From positions 1,468,616-1,532,615 of the forward strand of contig MU004186.1 in the NCBI GenBank assembly GCA_010093605.1: a stretch of DNA of 64,000 nt. The letters run 5' to 3'. Below the pieces are notes generated by a model, which was not told where the DNA came from, did not search any database, and saw only the letters and a program-made list of their open reading frames with translations. Shown here one piece after another: positions 1 through 10,019 of this stretch; positions within the stretch are counted from its first letter, which is position 1, and the number at the start of each line of letters is the position of its first letter. A program made the position numbers and the translations under genes. Source of the DNA: Lophium mytilinum. Lineage: Eukaryota; Ascomycota; Dothideomycetes; Mytilinidiales; Mytilinidiaceae.

Positions 1-663
1 CAACCCTCTTCACCACCGCCGTCCTGGCCTCCACCTCCCTAGCTGCGGACTTCGCCGTCAAGGTCTCCAACATGAACGGCGACCTCGCCTTCACGCCCAA
101 CAACACCAAAGCCGCCCAAGGCGATACCGTCACCTTCCACTACTACCCCGCCGACCACTCCGTCGCCCAGGGCACCTTCGCAAAGCCCTGTGAGCCCAAA
201 GCCAACGGCTTCTGGTCCGGCTTCGTGCCCGTCGCCAGCGGCGTGAGCCCCACCACCTTTGTGGTCACCGTGAATGACACCAAGCCCATCTGGTTCTACT
301 GCACCAAGGCGAACCATTGCCAGAAGGGCATGGCGGGCGCCATAAACGCACCGTACGTGTTAAATGTGCTCGCCTCGAATGTTGCCCTAGCTAATTTAAA
401 TCAGTGATACCGGCAACACCACTGATGCTTACATCGCCGCCTCCGAAAAGGCGGCGTCGAACGTCACCCCGCAGAATGTGGCGATCGGCTTCGGCGGCAA
501 GCTGGCGAACAGCACCAGCGCGTCTGGCTCGCCGACTGCCGCGTCGGGCACGGCGACGGGCACTGGCGCCGCGCAGTCGGCGACTGGTACTGGTGCGGCG
601 TCGGCGGTGGGGCTATCGAAGGGCTTGGGGCTTGCTGCGCTTTTGGGCTTCTTGGTTGTGTAA
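1..663 (+). CDS. GPI-type extracellular cupredoxin, 5'-truncated
   Basis: The gene enters the window already inside its signal peptide (LFTTAVLASTSLAADF) and runs in frame 3. Exons are <3..352 and 405..663, with a 52-nt intron (GTACGT donor, CAG acceptor). The mature part is a single cupredoxin domain. The type 1 copper ligands can be seen: His in PADHSV, then Cys, His and Met in FYCTKANHCQKGM. After the intron comes an Asn/Ser/Thr/Ala/Gly-rich spacer and a hydrophobic end (GLGLAALLGFLVV), the usual layout of a GPI-anchored surface protein. Fungal proteins of this class are Ser-rich cupredoxins of the cell surface; their substrate is unknown. The start codon lies upstream of the window. Confidence 0.9.
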
Positions 664-1764
664 ACTTCCGTATACTATGACTCTTGGAAATCAGGTCTAT
701 GTGAAAAGGAAAGGCGAGGAGTCGAAGAGGATGGAAGAGTATGAAGGCATACGCAAGACTGGATACGACCCTATAGGAACATGCAAGGCGTTTTTCGGGA
801 TAGCATGCCGCGACGACTGAGGGCGAGATCACCCAGTCGTGCGTGTGCGGTTTGTACATGTACAAAAGATTTGTGTTTGTATCTAGATCTTGGAATGAAA
901 ATATCTGAACTCTTTTACACTATACATCTAGTCTGCTTCCTATGTCACCTGTGACGGATGTGATTGCTCATTAAATTATAACCAGGACTGTTCTAGCATT
1001 CAGTCACGTGCTTCCCAGATTCTGCAAAAGTCCAAGAATTCGGCGATTGTCCAAGATTGTTGCTCCTCATTTCTCTACGCAAAATTTCGTATGGAGACAA
1101 TTTCAACCCTGAGTTTTGATAAACGTCTCGTGGGAATCTGGAAAGCGTGACTGGCCCAGATATCACGTGCCTTGGACGTCACTCGTAGACTTTGATGTAT
1201 GCAGAGTACTCCGGCACCTATATATGCGAACATGTTAATTACAGGAGCATATAGGCCTTCATTGCAGTATTTTCAAACCACTTCTGTCATCGTTTGGTAC
1301 CTCAGCAATGGAAAATGCCTGAAGCGGTCAATATACGGGGTTTGGAGCTCTTGCACTTGTGGAGTAGTATAGTCTATTTAGATGCGAGCGTACATGCATG
1401 CGTGCGAGGATATATACTGATGTAATGTCTACGGCATCCCTATCGACTAGGCGGAGTTAAAAAGAAGTAGGATTAAAGACATGGGTATCGAACACGGGGA
1501 ATAGAGCAGAGGGGTATAAAAAAGGCAGGAATGGAATGTCCGAGTCGGAAAGTGTAAAGAAAGAACCGGAAGGCTACCCACAGTTCAATAAACCAAAAGC
1601 CCAACGCAATAGATAAGGGAATTAGTCGAGCACTCCGGACCGAGCATAATAAGTGGTGAAGTGTCTGCTTCTGAAAAGGTCAGTGTTACTGTCGTCAAGC
1701 GTCACGGGAGATTATTACGGTAACACCTACCAGATAACTCACCCCTCGCACCCACATCTCGAGG
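664..1764. other. intergenic, no convincing gene
   Basis: AT-rich spacer downstream of the cupredoxin gene. It holds two CACGTG cores (near 1004 and 1165) and only short accidental open frames. No RNA gene or repeat was recognised. Confidence 0.5.
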
Positions 1765-2070
1765 CTAGCTATATATCGCTTCGCGTGATGCAAGCCACTC
1801 TTGGTACTCTTGATCCTGAATGTACCCGTCCACCAGAGTTTTCACGACCTCCGTGTTCTGGGTGCCGAACGCCAATTGCAGCTCAAACTTGCGGCCATAC
1901 GTAGTACCGTCGACCATCCATCGGAGTGCATTGATTTGGGGCTGAGTAAGGCTGTCCACGCAGAAGAGGAAGGGCTCGTTATCAGAGATAAGCATTCCCG
2001 TGTTCGTTTTATCGTCCTCTTTGACTTTGAAACGCGGCTTGACTGGCTCGTCTGCCTCATGATTCTCCCA
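1765..2070 (-). CDS. possible 3' exon of an unknown gene
   Basis: This minus-strand frame reads from a possible TAG acceptor at about 2071 to a stop at 1765. It encodes about 100 residues, starting WENHEADEPVKPRFKVK and ending WLASREAIYS. The composition (charged start, then an ordinary globular mix) looks protein-like, and an internal ATG at 1995 could start a 76-residue product. I could not find a clear donor or first exon upstream; the open frame 2071..2286 is a weak candidate. I do not recognise a family. It may be a gene remnant. Confidence 0.25.
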   Translation of the reverse strand, partial: WENHEADEPVKPRFKVKEDDKTNTGMLISDNEPFLFCVDSLTQPQINALRWMVDGTTYGRKFELQLAFGTQNTEVVKTLVDGYIQDQEYQEWLASREAIYS

Positions 2071-2530
2071 CTAACTAGCCGCCATCTTTATGTTCGCCTT
2101 ATACGATATGTAGAAGCACGCTGCATAGAAGAAACAAGGGCGAATGGGTGGTGTTGAGGGGCCGCTAGGTGTCAGAGAAGCACTGCTGATGTTAGCATTG
2201 GTCACATAATAGCCAAAGGATGAGCTGTGTGTCGTAAATGTGACTGGTACTGACCAAGGGAAAGGGTCGAATCCCTGGGGTGTCAAGAGCCGTATAATTC
2301 GAACAGGTTCTTCTTACTTTCCATATCTGCTACACAGCGACAGAGTTTAGGCGCAACTGGCAACTGCCTGGGGTACCCCAGGAGGCTTTCAAAGGTTAAG
2401 AAACGATGTAAAGGCCAAGACAGAGGTACCACTGTATTCGAGGTGTAACTTTGAGCTGAAAAGCTGATTTTCCTTTCTTGTATGATCATCCTCGATATGA
2501 AGGCGTATCCCAGCGGTCCGTTTAGTGAAG

Positions 2531-3420
2531 CCTGCGAACCAAATTTCGCCTTCATGCTCGGCATCCCCGAACTAGAAAGAATGGAAAAGGCGATGATAGA
2601 AAGGCTGGAGCAAATCACACGGAAGAGAGGCGAGGATCTGCATCAAGTATGCGAAGATTATCTTTGCTATAGATGGGGCGTGATGGCTGACGGGTGTCAT
2701 TCATCAAGTCAGAGCTACCACGGCGAGAGTCATCTCACTGTAGTCTGTGGAATTCTTGATATACGGTTGATATTCGGATGTCGTGCACGTGATGTATAGA
2801 TCTACTGTAGGAACGCTTTCCTACATAGATCTAGTGTAATTGAGGCCTGCACGGGCCTCTCCAACGTGTATATAGCCTAGCTAGATTCCTACATAGAATC
2901 GACATCTATTGTCCTCCAAATTCTTACATCACGTGATCAGAAATATCACAAGTCCACGAACCAGATTTCCCTTTTTCGATCGACATCCCCGACCTAGACG
3001 ATTGGCCAAGAGCAGAGATAAAGAGGAAGGAGCGAATCGCATGGAAGAACGGCGAGGACACTCAGGCTTTATGCCGCTCTGGTTTTTATGCCTGTAAATA
3101 GAGCTAGAAGGCTAGCTTTCATCATCGTGTAATCTAGGGATTTTTTGGCGTGCCGCAGGAATAGAGCAACGGCCCTTTCCGTGTTGCTTTCCAACCAGAT
3201 TTCCCCATCCTGCTTGAACTTGTCCCGAGTTCGATGATTTGTCTAGGCCGGAGTTAGAGGAGATGGAGTGGTCTTTGTGGAAGAGAGGTAATAATGTATA
3301 CGATTTTCTCACGCCTGGCGAATTTTGCCATCATCCGGCGCCTGACTCCTATATCTGCGGTGCTATGTATCAGGCTGTGCACATGGTGGATATTTGAATC
3401 GGGGTCTGACTGGAAATAGA
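2531..3420 (+). repeat. three decayed tandem copies of a coding-like module
   Basis: Three diverged copies begin near 2531, 2958 and 3189. Each opens with a CCARATTTCSCC-like string. Copy 1 reads EPNFAFMLGIPELERMEKA then RKRGEDLHQVC. Copy 2 reads EPDFPFSIDIPDLDDWPRA then WKNGEDTQALC and stops at a TAG. Copy 3 reads QPDFPILLEL, is frameshifted, and continues as RPELEEMEWSLWKRGNNV. The shared pattern is EPxFxF, IPxL, then a charged helix ending KxGED. Copies 2 and 3 are broken and copy 1 is open for about 100 codons (2482..2799). This looks like a duplicated, decaying gene segment. Confidence 0.5.
2797..2833. repeat. near-perfect hairpin
   Basis: Arms 2797..2813 (TAGATCTACTGTAGGAA) and 2818..2833 (TTCCTACATAGATCTA) are inverse complements apart from one missing base. 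A related half-site, ATTCCTACATAGAATC, lies near 2885. It sits between copies 1 and 2 of the decayed repeat. Confidence 0.6.
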
Positions 3421-3800
3421 TATGTTGTAATTCCACGCGAGCATGCATACGTGCAAGCATTCATACTAATACTATATATGTACCCCTCTGTTCGCCAAAG
3501 GGGCAGCAGAAGCAGAAACAGAAATCCATAATGCAGAGACCTGGGTATCGAGTAATGAAACATATAGAAAAACACCAACAATACAGGGTAGGGATATAGA
3601 AGAAATACAGAAAGCCAACGCATAGTCTAGAGAATTCAAACATTCAGTCCCAAGATGTGAGCCCTTCGTCCGGTATTCCATGCCGAGTCTTGGGAGACCC
3701 AGCCAATATCTCTGCAAAAGCAGAGTCAGCTTTGGTCTTCTTGAGAGAATTGAGGAAGGTTTACCAGCTAGAAAGCTCCGATCAGCATTGCATTTAGCTC

Positions 3801-4063
3801 TCAACGCTTATCTTCTCTCCCTACAGACTAAAAGCAAAATATGCGGCGTCAGCTTGGAGAACACGAAGATAATTGTGAGAGGACATCATTCTCGAGGAGA
3901 CTCGTACCCGGCAGTTCGCGCAAGCGGCCCCGTTTTGCCAAACCCATCCCGCATCTTTCTCAGTACTGTCAATCGCCACGCATTCCACGCCGTACTTCCC
4001 GCCCCAATAAGGGCACCGGAATTTGTTGTAGCCAGTAGACGAAGTGTTTTGGGTTCCAGACAT
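3801..4063 (-). CDS. small Cys-containing protein (member of a local family)
   Basis: Two exons: 3908..4063 and 3801..3827. The 80-nt intron has a GTACGA donor, a CTGAC branch site and a TTTTAG acceptor. The product is 60 residues, begins MSGTQNTSSTGYNKFRCPYW and ends NCRSVGREDKR. It carries the local signature NG-x2-C-x2-C, also seen in the small proteins at 17909, 19092 and 19878. No signal peptide is visible, so it is probably intracellular. Function is unknown; the paired cysteines suggest a small metal-binding or disulphide-stabilised fold. An intronless reading (3821..4063) is possible, but the splice signals are good. Confidence 0.55.
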
Positions 4064-4861
4064 ATTTGGGAAGTGATGAAGCGGTTTTCGGAGCGTTGGA
4101 CTAGTATTCGGCGGTGTGTTTCTGTGTGAGAGATGGTAAGTGTAGACGTTATCAGAGAATGATGGATGTTGATGAAGTTGAGAGAAATAGACGCAGAAGC
4201 AGGCGTTATATACTACCCACAGTGACTCCTACCAGAACATCTGACTCCTGAAACCGCGCATAGTCACAGCAAGGAGACGCTCTGTGGCTTTTTGAAACTA
4301 TTCAAGAGGTGGGGCGGACCAAGTGGTATGAGTTGACGTCGCACATCGTGGTCATTTTCGGGGCCTCAGCTTCACACCTTAAAGTAACATTTGAAGACGT
4401 ATGCTGGATCTGATCAAGGACGGCTCCGTGATCATGGCCTATGTGTAGATGACAGACCACGCTGTGGCTGCCCCATAACAACGCTGCGTGGCACATTATG
4501 ATACAACAAGCTACACGAAGTTCCAGGATTCGTGACTGGTCCTTATGCCTGAATGAATGTTACGTGACGTGGATGCGTCGGGTCTTTTCCTGTGAGACTT
4601 GAATCTGAGTAGATTAGCGTGCGTTTTGACGATTGCGAAAGCACTGGGTAGTCCCCCTGGACGTATGAAAGAAGTTTGAGGAAGTCAAAAATACCGTTCT
4701 GATTCCCATTGCGTTTTCGTGAAGACCTGGATGGAGCCATGGATACTGTGCGTTGTCGGCTTCAATTTTGCCCGCTCAATACCACTGTCAGGGGCGCCCC
4801 CGTTGCTAAAAATCAGGCCAGTCAAAAGGTAACCCAATATACGCTGCATGGAAATTGACAT
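4064..4861. other. intergenic, nothing recognised
   Basis: Spacer between the small Cys gene start and the 3' end of the C2H2/Zn2Cys6 regulator. Short open frames only. Confidence 0.5.
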
Positions 4862-6510
4862 CTAGCCCAGAAGCGAAGCCGCAAGCATAACCAGACTCCC
4901 AAACCCATCGCTCCCAGCATACCACTCCTCCCACTCCGCGTTAGTCGCCGTAATCCTATTCATCTCCTGCACTAACCTTACCAACCGCCCCTCCGTGGTC
5001 ACGCCAAATATCTCCCTCGCTCGCAGCGTCGTTTCAAACTCCTTCTGCCAGACTTCTTCGTTTGGGGCTTCCCAGAGGACCTTCTTTGACGGCAAGGGGA
5101 CGAGTATGAAGCCAGGAAGGGATGAGCAGGTCAGGCTGTGGCCCATATCGACGAGTAGGTTTAGTATTCGAGCAATAATGATGAAGCTGCAGCGATAGGA
5201 TTCGTTAGAGCACTGTGTCTCTTCCATGAGAGTATGAAGGAGGGAAGTGTGCTTACCGGCGCCTCGATTCATAGAAGACCCAATCGTGCCAGGCCTTTTG
5301 GTCTGATATGATATTGTGATAGTCTCCGCCGCCGATGCGGTCGGCTAGGCGCTGGCAGATGGACTTTTGAGCCTAGTCGTTAGATCATCCCGACACAAGA
5401 AGCAAAAGTACACTTACGTTGACAGAGATCATCAACGGTACATCGAAGTCGTTGTGCTCCGTCTCCCCATCGATTATTCGCATCAGGGCGTAGATCATTA
5501 ACGCTTGAACGGCAGCGAGGAGCTCCCAGTTATTGAAACTATCGTGCTGGTGAGTCGATCAGTGAGTGATAACTTCGGTCGGTTTATTCCCTATACATCA
5601 ACATACCTGAAACCACAATCGCTCATGCTCCATCCTTATCGTCCTCCACAGTAGCTTGCTAGTTCCTGCCGTTCTCTCCGCAAACATCCGTGACAAGCTC
5701 ATGCAGTTTACCAGCGCCTCCGGAATCTCATTCTCCTTGCCTGGGATGTTCGAAAAGCATTTCGAATTGATGAATGGCGGGAAGGTCTCTTTCCGAGCCA
5801 TCATAGACGTAAACGAACCGAACATTCGTAGGAGAATATCCGCACTAGTTTGCGCGAGGGGTTTGCCCATTGATCTGCGCACTAGAGACCTTGGGTTCTG
5901 CGGCGTGAGCAAATCCGGAATGCTAAGTGGCAAGTCGAGGGACAACGGAGATAGCTGGCGACCGGCGCCAGGATGGTATAATTCTTCAATCCTGGGCGTC
6001 GCATCTGGTGTGACCGAGAAGGGCTCTGGCCATTTGAATATACACAAGTTGGATCCGAACGTCTCGTCTTCAATTCCTCCGTACAGATAGGGATCTAGTG
6101 CAATGACAGACATGCTAGTCGACGTGGTCGCCGGAGAGCCTATAGTGCCATCGGCATTCCCACTACTCGTAGTACTGGCTTTAGGGGACCCCAAGGACTT
6201 CCGGCCGATGTTGCGTAGAGCCCCTTCAGCGTACAGGCAGTCGATCTTTTTTGATATGCAATTTGAGCACTTTGGGAGCCTCGAATCACACCGTGTTTTA
6301 GACTTCGTACACGCTGCACACGATCTTTTCCTCGAAATGGTGTCGCCGTCTGTTTTCGATCGACAGTAATACCCGTGCCTTTTAAAGGTGGAAGCTGCTG
6401 AGCATTAACGCACGGACGTCATGGGTTGAAGAGATGGAAGACTCGGAAATAGTACCCTTTTCGAAAGACTTCCTGCACCTGGAGCATATCATTGATGGGG
6501 CTTGCGACAT
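4862..6510 (-). CDS. composite C2H2-like plus Zn2Cys6 transcription factor
   Basis: Five exons: 6456..6510, 5607..6397, 5418..5546, 5257..5372 and 4862..5186, with introns of 58, 60, 45 and 70 nt; 471 residues. Residues 9-30 form a zinc finger of type C-X2-C-X13-H-X3-C (CSRCRKSF ... FKRHGYYC). Residues 45-72 form a canonical binuclear cluster, CX2CX6CX6CX2CX6C (CAACTKSKTRC, then CSNC and DC). The rest has a weak fungal transcription-factor middle region (WELLAAVQALMIYALMRI, RILNLLVDMGHSL). The intron after the first 55 nt splits the first finger, so a prediction starting at the long exon would lose it. By family it is a nuclear DNA-binding regulator; the target genes are not indicated. Confidence 0.88.
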
Positions 6511-7254
6511 CTTGATATGTTTTACGGAAATGTGTTGAAGTTCACGCAGTTCCGTGGGAGAATGCGCTTTTTATTCATCTTGGGAGCTGTTCAAGGAGCT
6601 CCGCGAAAGGATTGCCAAGCTTATTAATAAGCCAGTGAAACTTGCACCCAATCACCTAGATTTTCGAATATATCTAACTGGTTTGATCGTATAAATGTTG
6701 AAGCTAATCCTTAATTGCATTCGACTCTTGGGGGCAGAGCCATATATATGGAATGCACGTGACTTGGCAGACTCGGAAAGTCACGTGCCTAGAATCGTCA
6801 GATTGATAATCTCCAACAACATGACCAGGATGCATAAGAATAGAGCGATCAAGCTTTGCCTTCACGCAGGTGTCTCAGGTATTAGAGAGTCAGAAGGGCC
6901 GAGCTTTGCCTCTCTTTGAATACTCTATGAAAGATCTAGAAAGTAGTCAGCAACAACAAATCAAAGAACCACCAAGACAGACAGTATACGACGAACGCAA
7001 ACTGATACATGTCAATGATGATCTCTCGCTCTCTTTCCCTTAAAGCCATAAAGATCTCACCGTGAAAGCAATCAAAAACACATGCTCACAGCGAATCCCA
7101 ACTCTCCCCCTATATAACAGTCGCCAAAACCCCGAGATGAGCATCCGCACCAGCTTCGCGGATACATTAGAAAGTAACCCATCCACCAACCATTACGATT
7201 CCATCCCACTTCCCACCAATCACCATAATCACCGCATCCCACCGATTCGCCACC
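6511..7254. other. divergent promoter region
   Basis: Spacer between the divergent regulator (start 6510) and the small membrane protein (start 7255). It contains an E-box palindrome at 6755..6788, a TATATAT run at about 6742 and CTATATAACA at about 7111, a plausible TATA box for the 7255 gene. Confidence 0.5.
6755..6788. promoter_or_regulatory. inverted E-box pair
   Basis: Perfect 11-bp inverted arms GCACGTGACTT (6755..6765) and AAGTCACGTGC (6778..6788), each holding CACGTG, separated by 12 bp. CACGTG is the core bound by bHLH factors (Cbf1/Pho4/SREBP type). The site lies 245 bp upstream of a transcription-factor gene. The role is inferred. Confidence 0.45.
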
Positions 7255-7725
7255 ATGCCTCTCCAATCCCTCCGCAACTACATCCAGCAATCCCCCTCCG
7301 TCCTTCTCATCATACTCATCCCCGTCCCAGCCGCCCTCAGCAACATCACCGGAACCGATGGCATGGCAACGCTTGTCCTATCACTGATCTACTTCGCGCT
7401 GGGCGCGACCGTGCAAGAGCTCACCGCACTAGAGGCCGATGAGCCGGCTGTCGATGAACCAGCGAATGTCGAAGAGATTAGTGCTAAAGAGGCTGGCTCT
7501 AAGGTAGACGCGAAGATGGAGGAGCTCGAGAGCACTATCGATATGTTGAGGTGGGACGGTCGGAGATTACGGCGGCAGAGGGATAACATCTGGAAGGCGG
7601 TCGATATCCTAGACTGTGAGAGTGGAGCGGCTAGTGGAAGTAGCTATGGAAAGAGGGACGATGAGGGGAAGGGGACAATCGCGAAGCGTGTTAAGCGCGT
7701 GTTGAGTATTGTCGAGGGGATGTGA
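7255..7725 (+). CDS. small membrane protein with basic tail, unknown
   Basis: Single exon, 156 residues. The start ATG follows a purine-poor but acceptable context (CGCCACC-ATG). Residues 14-52 hold two hydrophobic stretches (SVLLIILIPVPAALSN and GMATLVLSLIYFALGATV), followed by an acidic stretch (ALEADEPAVDEPANVEE) and a charged, probably helical part (KMEELESTIDMLRWDGRR). It ends in a basic tail. This suggests a hairpin or two-helix membrane insertion with a cytosolic coiled coil. I do not recognise a family. Confidence 0.6.
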   Translation: MPLQSLRNYIQQSPSVLLIILIPVPAALSNITGTDGMATLVLSLIYFALGATVQELTALEADEPAVDEPANVEEISAKEAGSKVDAKMEELESTIDMLRWDGRRLRRQRDNIWKAVDILDCESGAASGSSYGKRDDEGKGTIAKRVKRVLSIVEGM

Positions 7726-8032
7726 AGCCACTAGTAACGGGGTCTCGAAGTGCCATGCGTAAGGTGATGAATAGAGAGACTTGCGAGAGGCGACACAGGA
7801 AAGTTAGTGGAGATTAGAGGCGAGTCTAGGGGTAACGAAAGTTTCATGACTGCAGTAGGATAGAGTATAGAAAGTGCATTAGTTTACTCGCTTCCTCCGC
7901 AACTTCAAAACGCCTACCATGCAGCTGTTATCAAGCTAGATACACGGCCGATATGCCCTCAAAAGACCACCGAACGCCATGCCAAATTAGTATTACGCTC
8001 GAAGTAGTGAAAGCGACGGCACTCGCATCCAA
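7726..8032. other. convergent 3' spacer
   Basis: About 300 bp between two converging genes; nothing recognised apart from presumed polyadenylation signals. Confidence 0.4.
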
Positions 8033-10019
8033 TTACGCGGTCCGAACGAATGCGGGTAGTAGGAAGTAGGCAGTGACGCCGATGAAGAGGGATAAAACGA
8101 ACAATTTGTTGATTGGGATAGGAGAACTGTGTTTGGGATCGATAGCGTCAAGGTTTTCTTGATGAGGCTTGTGGTTGCCGTTCGATGAAACAGCTTTTTC
8201 GGACACTGGTGGTTCGGATTTCTCGATTGGTGCATCCGTCCTCTCGTGCGGTGGCAGGGGCGTGGATTCCTCCTCTTTAGAATCGAGTGACGCGCCCGCC
8301 TGTTCGCGAGGAAGCAGGGGTGCGAGCTCATTCACTGCTGATTCATGGGGGCCGTCCAACTTCTCGTGCGGAAGAAGGGGGGAAGGTTCCTCTTCTATTG
8401 AATCCAGCGCCTCGTGGGAGAGGAGGGGAGATCTCTCGGACTCCGGGATCGCCTCAGACGGTTCCGGGATCTCGAGAGGGGGAGAGATTCGGTCAGCAGT
8501 CGGAGAGATGATGGTTTCGTCAGGCAAGGCGTCGGCAGCCCTCATCTCGTGAGCCACCTTCTGCCCAGAAGTTGCCTCTCTACCGAAGTCGTCGCCATGG
8601 CTGGGTTCATCATCCGCCTTTTCAAGAACGAGTCGAGGAACCGCTGTATTGTCTAGAGCTGAGGCCTCCGCAGTGGAGTCTTCTTTAGCGGGAGCCTCTG
8701 GAGTGGTGATGTACTCGGCGTCGGGCTCCGCATCTTGAGTACGCTTCAAAGCGTCTTCCTTGAGACTCTGGGGCCCGACATCACCATAAACAGGCGCATC
8801 GGTATCCGGTACCTTCTCTATAACCGTGAATGGAACTGGCATAGAAGATGGTGCGTTTACTGCCTTATTAGCCTCGTCTTGCTCTTTTTGCTCAGCGCTA
8901 TCGTTGGAAATAGCAGCCTTGGTGATGTCAATAGCTTCAGGACCAGCATTTTGGGTGTGTGTCGACTCATCATCGACGACCTTAGGCTTGGCTGGTGCCT
9001 CGTTACTAGTAGCTTCCTCTATAGCGATGGTAGGGATTGGTGGATTGAAAAATTTGTCATCTTCTTCAGCTTTTTCAGCATTCTTTTCATCTTTACCGTC
9101 TCCGTTCTCCTCGGTATTTTCCGCAGGGGCATCCGATACAATAACGTATTCAGCATCGGGCTCAGCATCTTGAGCGCGTTTCGATCCGTCTGATTCGAGA
9201 CTCCGCGGCTCCACATTGGGGTAGGCTGGAGGCTCGGCATCTGGGACTTTCTCTACGACGGTGATGGGAATTGGTACGGGAGAGGGTTTCTCGTCTTCCT
9301 TCGTTGCCTCTACGCTTTGCGTCTTTTCAGGTTTATGGTTACCATCGGATACCTCTTTCTCTGCAACGACCCCGGTGTTCTCGGATTTGGAGGGCTCCAA
9401 AGTAGTAGAGCTGTCCGAGGTAGGAGTGATTTGAAAAGATCCTGTTCCATTGGATGTGGAGTCATCTGCAGACGATTTCGGGGTTCCGGACGGATCGGCA
9501 GTACCCTTGGGTTCTTCCGCGGTTTCTTCCTCGCTTTCTTCGCTATCCGAATGGTGTTCGTTCTTGGCTTGAACGAAAATGACGTTGTTCACGTTCCCCG
9601 CATTGTCCGTGACTAAGTACATGTTAGCTTTTATTCTGCAGATTTACAAGCCTCATCATAATTTTGTGCTAATTGAAGTAATGGTGAGGCGACAGACTCC
9701 CACCAATGATAGTCATTGGTCTTGCTCAAAGTCATGAAAGTGTGTGGAAGCACCCCCAATAGCGGCAAGAAAGTGTACACTTACCCGTTTCTTTCTCCGA
9801 GTCAAGAACCCACCAGTCATCATAACCAAGCCGGAACTTGTATTGGTATTCGCCATCCTTTACGTCCTCGAATGTCTTGTAGAATATTTGGTCTCCGTTC
9901 TCGGTCGTGTCGTCGTGAACTTCCATCTTCCATATCTGCCACTGAACCAGAGAGCTAGTGATGAAGACAGGAGGCCTCATCCCCTCCCGCGAGAAGGATA
10001 TAGTGATGGAGGACGTCAT
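8033..10019 (-). CDS. tail-anchored protein with AMPK-type glycogen-binding domain
   Basis: Two exons: 9785..10019 and 8033..9612, with a 172-nt intron (GTAAGT ... TTAG) that falls inside the carbohydrate-binding domain; 604 residues. Residues 1-92 match the AMPK1/CBM48 glycogen-binding fold: ITISF, QWQIWKMEV, GEYQYKFRLGYDDWWVLDS, then TVTDNAGNVNNVIFV. The Trp and Asn positions typical of the sugar site are present. A long acidic, Pro/Glu/Ser-rich linker follows. It has two copies of a unit running EKVPDxxxPxY ... QDAEPDAEY, and several SPLLxHE repeats. The last 23 residues (LFVLSLFIGVTAYFLLPAF) are one membrane helix with almost no tail, so the protein should be tail-anchored with the binding domain in the cytosol. 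It is probably a glycogen tether; catalytic residues are absent. Confidence 0.88.

Noticed and set aside
2240-2290. GGTCGAATCCC string resembling a tRNA T-loop
   Set aside because: No matching acceptor or anticodon stem could be built around it.
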